From: Oscillospiraceae bacterium
Lineage (GTDB): Bacteria; Bacillota; Clostridia; UMGS1810
DNA length: 43,648 nucleotides
Assembly (NCBI GenBank): GCA_015069095.1
Contig: SVJH01000018.1
Location: forward strand, 1 to 43,648
Reading direction: 5' to 3'
Both the position numbers and the translations under genes were made by a program. The notes under the pieces are model-generated. The model did not search any database. It saw nothing but the letters and a program-made list of their open reading frames with translations, and had not been told where the DNA came from. Positions 8,508 through 17,042 of this stretch are shown here, in pieces. The stretch's first letter is position 1, and every line of letters starts with the position of its first letter.

Positions 8508-9956
8508 TCAGTATAAATCAACTATTTTTTCTGCAATATTTTTAAATGATTTTGCAGCATTTTTGGATGACTTTCCATTTTCCATAAATACACACATTGC
8601 ATACTTTGGTTTCTGGGAAGGAAAAAATCCCACAAACCATCCATGAACCATAAGTTCTCCATCTTGTTCCCATCCGGTTTGAGCAGTTCCTGTTTTTCCA
8701 CTGATATTTACTATTTCAGATTTCGCATCTATCCCTGTTCCACTATCTACACATTTTTTCATCATGGATGAAATTTTTTCTGCTGCACTTTTATCAATTA
8801 CTTTATATTCATATTCCTGCTTTAAATAATGAAGCGTGTTTCCTTTTTGGTCGGTTATTCGGTCTGCAACATTAACTTTTTTTCCATTTCCTTTATTTGC
8901 AATTATTGCTGCAATATTTGCCGCCTGAACCGGTGTTACAAGTATATCTCCCTGCCCTATTGATATATTTAAAGCATCGGATGTCGTTTTGTTTTTTTCT
9001 GTTTTTATATTTCCTTCTTCTTCCCACTCAAGACCTATACATTTACTTCCAAGTCCGAATTTTTTTGCCATATCAAGTATTTTATCACTTTTTAATCTTT
9101 TTCCCATTTCATAGTATGCGCAGTTACACGACTGTACAAATGCTTCTTCAAAATTCAAAAACATATGACCATCTTCTTTGTGGCATTTAAACACTGTACC
9201 ATCTTCATTTTTGTAACCGTTACACAAAAATATTTCATCTTGCATATTTTCTTTAAGCGCCGCTGCTGCAGTTATAATTTTAAAAATGCTTCCTGCATTG
9301 TACATTGAAGTCGACCTGTCAACAAGTTCACTTTCTCCGTTTTCTACATATTTTTGAACATTTGTTCTGTCAAAATCAGGTCTTGATGAAATTGCAAGAA
9401 CATCAAACGAATTTACATCAAGCACAACAACACTTCCTCTTTTTACGCTTTTATCCATTTCTTCTTCCACAATTTTCTGAATATGCATATCAAGTGTAAG
9501 TTTTAAATTCATTGCACCATCTTCACTGTTTAAAATACGCGTTCCAAGATTTTTTACATAACTTTTATTGACATCATTTATTCTTGATACTGATATCTTT
9601 TTGTCTGTTTTTAAAAAAGAATCGTACATTTTTTCAAGACCGGAAATGCCACAAAAATCATAGTCTACATACCCTATAAGATGACTTGCACATGAGGTAT
9701 CACTGTATCTTTTTGTTGTTAAAAACTCAACACCATTGTTGTTTACAATTTCGCTATTTGTATCCACAAAAGGTATCATATTTCTGTCTACAATTTTACC
9801 TCGAACTTTTTTTGTATAAATATTTTCCATACGCTGATTTACAGCCATTTCAAAGTATTTATCGCTGTCAATAACAGATATTTTAAATACAATCAGTACA
9901 AGTAAAAAAAGTATTGTTATTGTTACATAAAAAACCAATTTCATTCTTTTTATCAT
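8508..9956 (-). CDS. Class B penicillin-binding protein (short, PbpA/SpoVD-like)
   Basis: A 482-aa D,D-transpeptidase that cross-links peptidoglycan outside the membrane. It has one N-terminal membrane anchor (about 5-28), a short pedestal with KVRGKIVDRN and a GLEKMYD motif, then the transpeptidase domain with all three active-site motifs: SIFK (near 222), SCN, and KTGT (near 419). It is shorter than vegetative FtsI or SpoVD and lacks PASTA domains. I start at the ATG at 9956; the upstream ATG at 9983 has no ribosome site. It lies divergent from yunB, which hints at a sporulation or elongation role, but the exact paralogue is undecided. Confidence 0.88.
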   Translation of the reverse strand: MIKRMKLVFYVTITILFLLVLIVFKISVIDSDKYFEMAVNQRMENIYTKKVRGKIVDRNMIPFVDTNSEIVNNNGVEFLTTKRYSDTSCASHLIGYVDYDFCGISGLEKMYDSFLKTDKKISVSRINDVNKSYVKNLGTRILNSEDGAMNLKLTLDMHIQKIVEEEMDKSVKRGSVVVLDVNSFDVLAISSRPDFDRTNVQKYVENGESELVDRSTSMYNAGSIFKIITAAAALKENMQDEIFLCNGYKNEDGTVFKCHKEDGHMFLNFEEAFVQSCNCAYYEMGKRLKSDKILDMAKKFGLGSKCIGLEWEEEGNIKTEKNKTTSDALNISIGQGDILVTPVQAANIAAIIANKGNGKKVNVADRITDQKGNTLHYLKQEYEYKVIDKSAAEKISSMMKKCVDSGTGIDAKSEIVNISGKTGTAQTGWEQDGELMVHGWFVGFFPSQKPKYAMCVFMENGKSSKNAAKSFKNIAEKIVDLY

Positions 9957-10015
9957 AAATTCACAATCTTTCTTTTTTAACATATAATAAATAAAGTGTA
10001 TATTGGGGTGATAAA

Positions 10016-10681
10016 ATGAAATTTCACAGAAAAAAGCCCACCTTTTTAATAATAATTATTTTTTGTATCGTTATATTTTTAATTACCTTAATTTTTTCAT
10101 ACTTTAAAATAAGACCAGTTGTAAGTACTGTTGCTAAATCAAAACTTGACTATCTTGCTAATAAAATTGTAAATGAATCTGTTGAGAAACACTTTAAGAA
10201 TGTTTCGTACAGCGACATAGTAAATATTGTATTTACAGAAACTAATACAGTAAGTGCTGTAAGTATAAATTTTTCTCATCTTAACACGTTAAAATCCAAA
10301 ATTATGCTCGATATTGCAAATGAACTTGAAAACCTTAAAGAAGCCGATATGAAAATTCCGCTTGGCAACTTTTTAGGAAATGAGTTTTTTATGGGATTAG
10401 GTCCGAAAATTCCATTTAAACTTGTTCCTTACGGCACTGTTTATATTGATTTTCGTGATCAATTTACAAGTATGGGAATTAACCAGACTGTTCACGAAAT
10501 CTATCTTGATGTAAAAACAGGCATAAGTGCCATTATTCCAAGCATAAATACAAATTCATATATTACTACAACTGTTATGGTTGCTCATACTGTAATTGTT
10601 GGCGATGTTCCTGAAAATTATACGGGCGTAAACGAAATTCAAGGCAAGGTTGAAGACTATATATTAGATGTACTCCCATAA
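10016..10681 (+). CDS. yunB: Sporulation protein YunB
   Basis: A 221-aa membrane-anchored protein. A basic N-terminus and one helix (about 9-29) are followed by an exported domain with the family pattern IRPVVSTVAKSKLDYLANKIVNE, then the IPLGNF segment and a C-terminus with HEIYLDVKTGISAIIP. In Bacillus subtilis yunB is controlled by sigma-E and its loss lowers sporulation; the mechanism is not known. The ATG follows GGGGTG. It is divergent from the PBP gene with only about 60 bp between starts. Confidence 0.9.
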   Translation: MKFHRKKPTFLIIIIFCIVIFLITLIFSYFKIRPVVSTVAKSKLDYLANKIVNESVEKHFKNVSYSDIVNIVFTETNTVSAVSINFSHLNTLKSKIMLDIANELENLKEADMKIPLGNFLGNEFFMGLGPKIPFKLVPYGTVYIDFRDQFTSMGINQTVHEIYLDVKTGISAIIPSINTNSYITTTVMVAHTVIVGDVPENYTGVNEIQGKVEDYILDVLP

Positions 10682-10724
10682 AATATTAAAATAACCCCCT
10701 TTATTTTTTAAAAAGGGTGTGATA

Positions 10725-10737
10725 TAATGTATATATA
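10725..10737 (+). promoter_or_regulatory. Extended -10 promoter for the PLP enzyme group
   Basis: TGATATAAT, an extended -10 element, lies about 30 bp before the ATG at 10757. A -35 is weak (TTTATT at 17 bp). The CCCTTT/AAAGGG repeat just upstream could be a weak terminator of yunB. Confidence 0.5.
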
Positions 10738-10756
10738 CTATTTTTAGGAGATAAAA

Positions 10757-12031
10757 ATGAACGAACTTAATTTTTTGAAAAACAACTACAATATTTCTGA
10801 CAAAGTTCTTAAAATATTTAAGGACACTCAAAATGAAATAAAAGATGATCTAAACTACATAGATGAAGTTGCCGCATACAATACACTTAAAGTTTTAAAA
10901 GCATTTCAAAATCACAATGTTAGTGAAACATATTTTGGTGCAACAACAGGCTACGGATATGATGATATCGGAAGAGACACATTAGACGAAGTTTATGCTG
11001 AGGTTTTTGGAGGCGAAAAAGGTCTTGTACGCCACTCTATTGCAAACGGCACACACGCTATCGCCCTTTGTCTTTATGGTGTTCTTCGCCCTGGCGATAC
11101 ACTTGTTGCTGTTACAGGAAAACCTTACGATACTTTAGAAGAAGTAATCGGTATAAGAGGTAATGAAGGAAACGGATCACTTAAAGATTTTGGTATAAAT
11201 TATAAACAGGTCGATTTAATAAACAATTCTTTTGTTGACTACGAAAGCATAAAAAAAACTGTAGATAAAAATACAAAAGCAGCTATTATTCAGCGTTCAA
11301 AAGGTTATGCTTTTAGAGAATCTATGTCAATAGATGAAATTGAAAAAATAATAAAATGTGTAAAAGAAATAAACAAAGATATTATTGTTATTGTTGATAA
11401 TTGCTACGGCGAATTTGTTGAAACACGAGAACCTACAGATGTTGGTGCAGACCTTATTGTCGGATCACTTATTAAAAATCCTGGTGGCGGTATAGCAAGA
11501 AGCGGCGGATACATTGTAGGAACAAAAAAATGTGTTGATCTTGTATCGTATAGACAAACTTGTCCTGGAATTGGGAATGAATGCGGAGCAACTCTTGGCG
11601 AAAACAGATTTATGTATCAGGGATTTTTTATGGCTCCTCATATTGTTGGCGAAGCTGTTAAAAGTGCGGCTCTTTGCGGTGCGATTTTTGAAAATTTAGG
11701 ATATGCTACAACTCCTAAAAAAGGTCAGAGAAGAACTGACATAATTCAGGCAATTATGCTTGGAAGCGAAGAAAAAATGGTTGCTTTCTGTCAGGGAATA
11801 CAAAAAGGCTCTCCTATTGATAGTTTTGTTGTTCCTGTTCCATCTGATATGCCTGGATATGAAAGCAAAGTTATAATGGCAGCAGGGGCATTTACACAAG
11901 GCTCTTCAATTGAAATAAGCGCTGACGGTCCTATTAGAGAACCTTATAACATTTACTATCAGGGCGGTCTTACATATGATAGTGCAAAAGTTTCAATACT
12001 TCTTGCACTAAATAATATTTTGGGGGAATAA
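10757..12031 (+). CDS. Methionine gamma-lyase family PLP enzyme (YnbB / 'aluminium resistance' type)
   Basis: A 424-aa cytosolic PLP enzyme of the Cys/Met metabolism fold. Markers are TYFGATTGYGYDDIGRDTLDEV, the active-site entry VRHSIANGTHAIA, KPYDTLEEV, the Asp in VIVDNCYGEFVE, and SLIKNPGGG with Lys240 as the likely Schiff-base lysine. Members are often labelled aluminium resistance protein from early screens; a sulfur amino-acid lyase activity is more plausible but unproven. It starts after TAGGAG and is followed 2 bp later by a cysteine-rich mini-gene and then rhaA. Confidence 0.9.
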   Translation: MNELNFLKNNYNISDKVLKIFKDTQNEIKDDLNYIDEVAAYNTLKVLKAFQNHNVSETYFGATTGYGYDDIGRDTLDEVYAEVFGGEKGLVRHSIANGTHAIALCLYGVLRPGDTLVAVTGKPYDTLEEVIGIRGNEGNGSLKDFGINYKQVDLINNSFVDYESIKKTVDKNTKAAIIQRSKGYAFRESMSIDEIEKIIKCVKEINKDIIVIVDNCYGEFVETREPTDVGADLIVGSLIKNPGGGIARSGGYIVGTKKCVDLVSYRQTCPGIGNECGATLGENRFMYQGFFMAPHIVGEAVKSAALCGAIFENLGYATTPKKGQRRTDIIQAIMLGSEEKMVAFCQGIQKGSPIDSFVVPVPSDMPGYESKVIMAAGAFTQGSSIEISADGPIREPYNIYYQGGLTYDSAKVSILLALNNILGE

Positions 12032-12033
12032 GT

Positions 12034-12204
12034 ATGACTGGCAATATGTGTGTTCTTGACGAAAACAAAATATGTAATGATTGTGGCGAGTGCGACAGAT
12101 GTGATTTAGACCCATCAAAAATATGCGACAACTGTGGGAAGTGCATAGAAACTACTGATGAATTCATTAAAATAAAAATAGACGAAATAAAAATGGAGGA
12201 TTAA
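12034..12204 (+). CDS. 56-aa cysteine-rich protein
   Basis: A small ORF with eight cysteines in 32 residues (6, 14, 17, 20, 23, 31, 34, 37): a run of four with two-residue spacing (C14-N-D-C-G-E-C-D-R-C) and a second CDNCGKC cluster. The C-terminus is acidic and amphipathic. The pattern suits metal or iron-sulfur binding but does not match the usual ferredoxin spacing. It starts 2 bp after the PLP enzyme stop, with a GGGGGA ribosome site inside that gene's end, and ends 3 bp before the rhaA start, whose own GGAGG lies inside it. Such tight packing argues that it is translated. I do not know a function; sulfur or metal handling for the upstream enzyme is a guess. Confidence 0.75.
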   Translation: MTGNMCVLDENKICNDCGECDRCDLDPSKICDNCGKCIETTDEFIKIKIDEIKMED

Positions 12205-12207
12205 AAA

Positions 12208-13440
12208 ATGTATAAAATTGCAAAAGAAATGTATGCAAAATATGGTGTTGATACCGAAAAAGCTATGGAAAAACTAAAAAACATTCCTATTTCAATGCAC
12301 TGCTGGCAGGGAGATGATGTTACAGGTTTTGAACCATCTGACACAGGACTCACAGGCGGTATTCAGACAACAGGTAACTATCCTGGAAAAGCTACTACTC
12401 CTTCAGAGCTAAGAAGCGATATCGAAAAAGCTATGAGTTACATACCGGGCAAACACAGAATAAGCGTACATGCAAGTTATTCTGAAACAGACGGAAAAAA
12501 AGTAGACAGAAACAACCTTGAACCAAAGCATTTTGAAAACTGGGTTAACTGGGCAAAAGAAAAGGGATACGGACTTGATTTTAACCCTACAATGTTTTCA
12601 CACCCTATGTCAGACACCGGCTTTACACTTTCAAGCCACGATAAAGCAATAAGAGATTTCTGGATTGAACACGCAATCTGTTGCCGTAAAATTGCAGACT
12701 ACATGGGCAGAGAATTAAACTCTACAACTGTTACAAATCACTGGATTCCAGACGGTTTTAAAGATACTCCTGTTGACAGATACGCAACAAGACAAAACCT
12801 TAAAGATTCGCTTGACAAAATCTTCTCATTTGAAACTCCAAACAACTTAGACTCTGTTGAAAGTAAAGTTTTTGGTATCGGTGCTGAAAGTTGTACAATA
12901 GGAAGTGCAGAATTCTACACAGGATACGCAGTTAAAAACAATAAACTTATCACACTTGACACAGGACATTTCCACCCAACAGAATATGTATCTGACAAAA
13001 TTACAGGTATTATTGATTTTGTTCCTGGTATTTTACTTCACGTTAGCCGTCCTGTAAGATGGGACAGCGACCACGTTGTTATTTTAGATGAAGAACTAAA
13101 AGCAATAATGTCTGAAATTATAAGAAACAACTTTACAGATAAAGTTTATATCGGTCTTGATTTCTTTGATGCAAGCATTAACAGAATTGCTGCTTGGGTA
13201 ATCGGAACAAGAAATACTTTAAAAGCACTTTTAATTTCACTTTTAGAGCCAACAGATATGCTTAAAAAACTTGAACACGAAGGCGACTTTACATCACGCC
13301 TTGCATTACTTGAAGAACTTAAATCTATGCCTTGGATGGCAGTATGGAATGAATACTGCGAAAGAAACAACGTATGTGCATCATCAAAATGGCTTGAAGA
13401 AGTTAAAAAATACGAAGCAGACGTACTATTTAAAAGATAA
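12208..13440 (+). CDS. rhaA: L-rhamnose isomerase
   Basis: A 410-aa enzyme converting L-rhamnose to L-rhamnulose in the cytosol using divalent metal ions. The family markers are [14 protein letters not shown] near the N-terminus, [21 protein letters not shown], the metal-site regions [13 protein letters not shown] and [10 protein letters not shown], and [14 protein letters not shown]. Length fits the family. No rhaB, rhaD, transporter or rhamnose regulator is nearby, so either the rest of the pathway is elsewhere or the enzyme works on another 6-deoxy sugar or a rare aldose. It appears to be the third gene of the transcript beginning at 10757. Confidence 0.95.
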   Translation: MYKIAKEMYAKYGVDTEKAMEKLKNIPISMHCWQGDDVTGFEPSDTGLTGGIQTTGNYPGKATTPSELRSDIEKAMSYIPGKHRISVHASYSETDGKKVDRNNLEPKHFENWVNWAKEKGYGLDFNPTMFSHPMSDTGFTLSSHDKAIRDFWIEHAICCRKIADYMGRELNSTTVTNHWIPDGFKDTPVDRYATRQNLKDSLDKIFSFETPNNLDSVESKVFGIGAESCTIGSAEFYTGYAVKNNKLITLDTGHFHPTEYVSDKITGIIDFVPGILLHVSRPVRWDSDHVVILDEELKAIMSEIIRNNFTDKVYIGLDFFDASINRIAAWVIGTRNTLKALLISLLEPTDMLKKLEHEGDFTSRLALLEELKSMPWMAVWNEYCERNNVCASSKWLEEVKKYEADVLFKR

Positions 13441-13509
13441 AAACAAGATACCAAAGAGTGAGTGTTCTTAAGGACGGTAAATAAGAATACGAGCATTGCG
13501 CGGTGAAAA

Positions 13510-13549
13510 AAGAGGAAAACTCAGTAAAATGGGTTTTCCTCTTTTATTT
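13510..13549 (+). terminator. rhaA: Terminator after rhaA
   Basis: An 11-bp perfect stem AAGAGGAAAAC/GTTTTCCTCTT (13510-13520, 13533-13543) is followed by TTATTTTT. Confidence 0.9.
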
Positions 13550-13624
13550 TTCACACATTTGCCAAATTAAGTGCCTAATGAGGGTGTCCTTGACAGACCT
13601 GTGTTTTTGTGCCATATATGAACT

Positions 13625-13659
13625 GAGGTATGAAACCCATAAAATGGATTTCATACCTC
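13625..13659. repeat. Strong intergenic hairpin without T-run
   Basis: GAGGTATGAAA (13625-13635) and TTTCATACCTC (13649-13659) form a perfect 11-bp stem, extendable by CC/GG in the loop. It has no poly-T on either strand, so it is not a normal terminator. It could be part of a small RNA, an mRNA 3'-end stabiliser or a dispersed palindromic repeat. Confidence 0.5.
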
Positions 13660-13745
13660 GAAAATCACTTAAATTATATTTTATCATTTTGGAGTTTACA
13701 CAAAATCTTGGACTCACATTTTTTCATTGATGTGGAATTCCTTAT

Positions 13746-14966
13746 TCAGATGTCTATTATTTCACTTATCTTTACACTTCTTAATTCTTTCATAGAAATG
13801 TTTGCTGCCATACCGATACCTGCAGACATACCTCCTGCCCTTGTATCTGCTATCTGTCCAAGGGGATCTTTTTCAACCCCTTTGATTATATCATTAAGCA
13901 TTTTTGAGTCTGAACCGCCGTGTGAACCGGTCTTTTTTGGAATAATTATCTTCTGCACTTCACCGGACGGATAAAAGATTTCAAGTTCATTGGCAACAGA
14001 ACCACCATACATACCTCCGCCGTGTAACATTTTGAATTCTGCTCTTGCTTTAGTACCGTTAAATACAATTTTTGCTCCCTCGTAAGGAGAATGAGCTGTA
14101 AGAGAATAACTTACAACAGTTCCTTTTTTGTATTTTATACTAACGCTTACAGTATCTTCAATATCTATTTCTTCTGAGAATACACACTTATCTCTTATAT
14201 AGCCTTTGCTGTCTTCACAGTCAAAATAAAGTTTTTTATCCATTTCATTTGCTGTTATATCATAAAAATACTCACAAGTATCCTTTGCCGGACATCCAAA
14301 ACAACGTTCGTTTTTCTTTCTTGATGTATCTCCATAAACACGTTTTGTTCCAAATGCGTTTACAACTTCAGGTTCATCGTCTAAGAACCAGTTTAATAAA
14401 TCAAAATGGTGTGTTGACTTATGTATTAAAAGTGAGCCTGAATTTTTTCTTTCTCTGTGCCATCTTCTGAAATAACTTGCACCATGGTCTCTGTCCAACA
14501 TCCATTCATAGTGAACAGAACAAATATCACCAAGTATACCCGACATTAAAAGTTCTTTAATTCTTTCAAAATGATTCATATATCTGCAGTTAAAAGTAGT
14601 TGTAACCTTATGACCACTATTCTTTTCCGCATTATATATTCTCATAAATTTTTCGGGTGTTGTAGTAAGAGGTTTTTCACTTATTACATTACAGCCAAAC
14701 TCCAGAGCACGAACAATATATTCGTCGTGAGTGCAGTCAATACTTGTAACAAAAACCGCATCAGGTTTTATTTCATTAAGCATTTTATCAAAATCATCAT
14801 AAACAGGAATATCACATCCTGTTATTCCAACTGCTGTCTCTGCTCTTTTTTTGTCTATATCATAAACTCCGCATATTTTTGCACAATCTGAGTATTTACT
14901 GCAGATTGGTTTAAGATATGCATGTATTCCTCTTGAGCCTGTGCCTACAAGCGCAAACTTTATCAT
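13746..14966 (-). CDS. Gfo/Idh/MocA family oxidoreductase (in nag operon)
   Basis: A 406-aa NAD(P)-dependent sugar oxidoreductase. The N-terminal Rossmann fold begins FALVGTGSRGIHAYL, and the EKP motif (ISEKPLTTTP, near 95) and STHHFDLLNW are family signatures. A mid-protein cysteine group (RCFGCPAKDTCEY) resembles those seen in some oxidoreductases acting on complex amino sugars. It overlaps the nagB end by 4 bp, so it belongs to the nagA-nagB operon and probably processes an oxidised or modified hexosamine. The exact substrate is not readable. Confidence 0.88.
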   Translation of the reverse strand: MIKFALVGTGSRGIHAYLKPICSKYSDCAKICGVYDIDKKRAETAVGITGCDIPVYDDFDKMLNEIKPDAVFVTSIDCTHDEYIVRALEFGCNVISEKPLTTTPEKFMRIYNAEKNSGHKVTTTFNCRYMNHFERIKELLMSGILGDICSVHYEWMLDRDHGASYFRRWHRERKNSGSLLIHKSTHHFDLLNWFLDDEPEVVNAFGTKRVYGDTSRKKNERCFGCPAKDTCEYFYDITANEMDKKLYFDCEDSKGYIRDKCVFSEEIDIEDTVSVSIKYKKGTVVSYSLTAHSPYEGAKIVFNGTKARAEFKMLHGGGMYGGSVANELEIFYPSGEVQKIIIPKKTGSHGGSDSKMLNDIIKGVEKDPLGQIADTRAGGMSAGIGMAANISMKELRSVKISEIIDI

Positions 14967-15691
14967 TTTAAAATCTCCTTCGCTGAATCCATATCAACAT
15001 ACAAAATAAAGTTTTTGTGTTCTTTTAATTTTGTTGCAGGAACAAAAGGTGTAGTTTCTTTTGTGTGAATTGTTTTTTCAACAGCAGAAGCTTTTACTGC
15101 ATAAGGAACGCATGAAATAATCCTTTCACAGCTCATAATCTGATGAACTGTCATTGAAACTGCCTGTTTTGGAACATCATCAAATGTTTCAAACCAACCT
15201 TCACCCATCTGCTGTTTTCTGCAGGCTTCGTCAAGGTTTACAACGATATATGATTCTTTGGTATCAAAATCTGCCGGTGGGTCATTAAATGCGATATGAG
15301 TGTTTTCACCAATTCCGATTAAACCTACATCAATAGGAGCACTTGTAATTTCTTCTGTAAGCTTTTTAATGCCTTCAACAGTACCATCTACAAAATGAGC
15401 TTTTTTAAGTGTTGGCACAAAATCAACAAATCTCTCCTGTAAATATTTTCTAAAACTTGCCTTATGTGTGATTGGAAGATCAACATATTCATCAAGGTGG
15501 AACATTTCAACCTTGCTCCAGTCAACATCTTCTTTTACAAGAGCTTTAATTGTATCAAACTGTGACGCTCCTGTAGAGAGTGCAATTCTTGCACATCCTT
15601 TTTCAGCAATACACTTTCTTAAAATTTCTGCAGTTTCTTTAGCTGCACTTTTTCCGAGTTTTTCCGGATTTTCACAAATTCTGATTTCCAT
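14963..15691 (-). CDS. nagB: Glucosamine-6-phosphate deaminase
   Basis: A 242-aa cytosolic enzyme turning glucosamine-6-phosphate into fructose-6-phosphate and ammonia. It shows ALSTGASQF near the N-terminus, FHLDEYVDLP with the catalytic Asp region, and GIGENTHIAFNDPPADF. In the last motif the common NDGHIAFN is ENTHIAFN, a variant I associate with a NagB subgroup rather than with loss of function. I start at ATG 15691, which has an AAAGGA site in the gap after nagA; an upstream in-frame start at 15730 would overlap nagA. Second gene of the nagA-nagB-oxidoreductase operon. Confidence 0.93.
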   Translation of the reverse strand: MEIRICENPEKLGKSAAKETAEILRKCIAEKGCARIALSTGASQFDTIKALVKEDVDWSKVEMFHLDEYVDLPITHKASFRKYLQERFVDFVPTLKKAHFVDGTVEGIKKLTEEITSAPIDVGLIGIGENTHIAFNDPPADFDTKESYIVVNLDEACRKQQMGEGWFETFDDVPKQAVSMTVHQIMSCERIISCVPYAVKASAVEKTIHTKETTPFVPATKLKEHKNFILYVDMDSAKEILK

Positions 15692-15707
15692 TTTTTCAAT
15701 TCCTTTC

Positions 15708-16874
15708 TTAATATAACTCTTTACCTTCAATTATTACTTTTTGTATTTTTATATCCTCATCAAAAAACACAAGGTCTGCAAAATAACCTTCGCAAATCTT
15801 TCCTCTGTCTTTTACATTCATTGCTTTAGCAGGAGTTTCGCACATCATTTTAATTACACTGCAAAGCGGTATGTTTGCCTCTTTATGCATAACTCTTACA
15901 AGGCGATCTGCGGTTGCTACGCTTCCTGCGTATGCTGTCATATCAGGCAAATATGCAATGCCGTCTTTTACTATGCAGTCAACACCGTCGTTTTTAGGGC
16001 CGAGTACCGATTTTCCTTCTCCCTGTGCCGCACCTCTCATTGAGTCTGTAATAAGACAAATCTTATCTTCACCTTTAATTTTATATATAAGTTTTAAAAG
16101 AGGTATCGGTAAATGTATACCGTCTGCAATAACCTCTGCGAAAACATCATCTTCTAAAAAAGTAGTTTCTACGGCACCAAGTTTTCTGCCAAGCCCTCTT
16201 CTTGTAACAGTATTCATCCCTGAATAAAGATGGGTTGCAATTTTACAGCCAGAGTCTATAAGAGGTTTGATTTCTTCATATATTCCGCTTGTATGTGCAA
16301 AAGCAGAAATGATGTTTTTCTCATTAAGGTATTCGCAAAGCTCTATACTGCCATTAAGTTCAGGAGCGTAGCTTATTCTTTTTACAGTACCTTCGCCCAC
16401 TTCCACTACTTTAATATACTCTTCTTTAACAGGTGACTTGACATATATGGGATTTTGTGCGCCACGCTGCTCTTGTGAAAAATAAGGTCCTTCAAGGTGA
16501 GAACCTGCAATATAAGGTTTACCAGAGGCGTTCTCCTTCATAGCTTCTTTTACATTTATTACAAATTTTATTGTGTCCTCAAAAGACATAGATGCCGATG
16601 TTGGAAAAACTGTTGTTGTACCATGCATTGCGTGAGTTTTTGCAACATTTAATATATCTTCAACAGTTCCGTCAGCAAAATCAAAGCCTCCTGCACCATG
16701 GGTGTGTATGTCAATAAACCCCGGTGAAACATAAAGACCTTTTGCATCTATGGAAACATCATAATCAATTGGTTCTTCAGTAAATGCAAGAATTTTGCCG
16801 TCTTCAATATATAAATTTTTATCTGTTTCCAACTTATTTGTAATAAATATACCATTAAAAATTCTGGTAATCAA
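15708..16874 (-). CDS. nagA: N-acetylglucosamine-6-phosphate deacetylase
   Basis: A 388-aa amidohydrolase removing acetate from GlcNAc-6-phosphate, feeding NagB. Metal and substrate motifs: PGFIDIHTHGAGGFDF (near 55), HLEGPYF (near 128), FAHTSG, THLYSGMN and CLITDSMRGA. Length is typical. The start is a TTG codon 7 bases after AGGAGG. It is the first gene of an operon with nagB and an oxidoreductase, transcribed from a promoter at 16901-16929 and divergent from an AraC regulator, presumably its controller. Confidence 0.93.
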   Translation of the reverse strand: MITRIFNGIFITNKLETDKNLYIEDGKILAFTEEPIDYDVSIDAKGLYVSPGFIDIHTHGAGGFDFADGTVEDILNVAKTHAMHGTTTVFPTSASMSFEDTIKFVINVKEAMKENASGKPYIAGSHLEGPYFSQEQRGAQNPIYVKSPVKEEYIKVVEVGEGTVKRISYAPELNGSIELCEYLNEKNIISAFAHTSGIYEEIKPLIDSGCKIATHLYSGMNTVTRRGLGRKLGAVETTFLEDDVFAEVIADGIHLPIPLLKLIYKIKGEDKICLITDSMRGAAQGEGKSVLGPKNDGVDCIVKDGIAYLPDMTAYAGSVATADRLVRVMHKEANIPLCSVIKMMCETPAKAMNVKDRGKICEGYFADLVFFDEDIKIQKVIIEGKELY

Positions 16875-16900
16875 TCTGACACCTCCTTCTTGACATTTTC

Positions 16901-16929
16901 ATTATACTGTGCTATATTCAAAAAGTAAA
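16901..16929 (-). promoter_or_regulatory. nagA: nagA operon promoter
   Basis: On the minus strand: TTTACT (16924-16929), a 17-bp spacer and TATAAT (16901-16906). On the plus strand an extended -10 (TGATATAAT, 16931-16939) overlaps this region and may serve the AraC gene, so the divergent promoters lie nearly back to back. Confidence 0.65.
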
Positions 16930-16979
16930 GTGATATAATTATCTTTCTAAAAACAATATTGCACTTTTGTCTATTTTTA

Positions 16980-17001
16980 AAATCCCTTAAAATAGGGATT
17001 T
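16980..17001. promoter_or_regulatory. Inverted repeat in the nagA/AraC intergenic region
   Basis: AAATCCCT (16980-16987) and AGGGATTT (16994-17001) are a perfect 8-bp inverted repeat with a 6-bp gap, upstream of the AraC gene. It could be an operator or an mRNA hairpin in that gene's leader. Confidence 0.5.
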
Positions 17002-17042
17002 AAATTATTAATAAGGACAATTTTGTTCATAGTAGGATAATT

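Larger units (their letters stand above)
13441..13745. other. Intergenic region with two hairpins, no gene seen
   Basis: About 305 bp between rhaA and the convergent oxidoreductase gene. It holds the rhaA terminator (13510-13549), a TTGACA hexamer near 13590 with a poor -10, and a second strong hairpin (13625-13659). Short open frames exist but none has a ribosome site or recognisable product. Confidence 0.6.

Noticed and set aside
13503-13730. 75-aa plus-strand ORF downstream of rhaA, considered as a transposase remnant
   Set aside because: It covers the rhaA terminator and the second hairpin, and I could not match it to any transposase motif.
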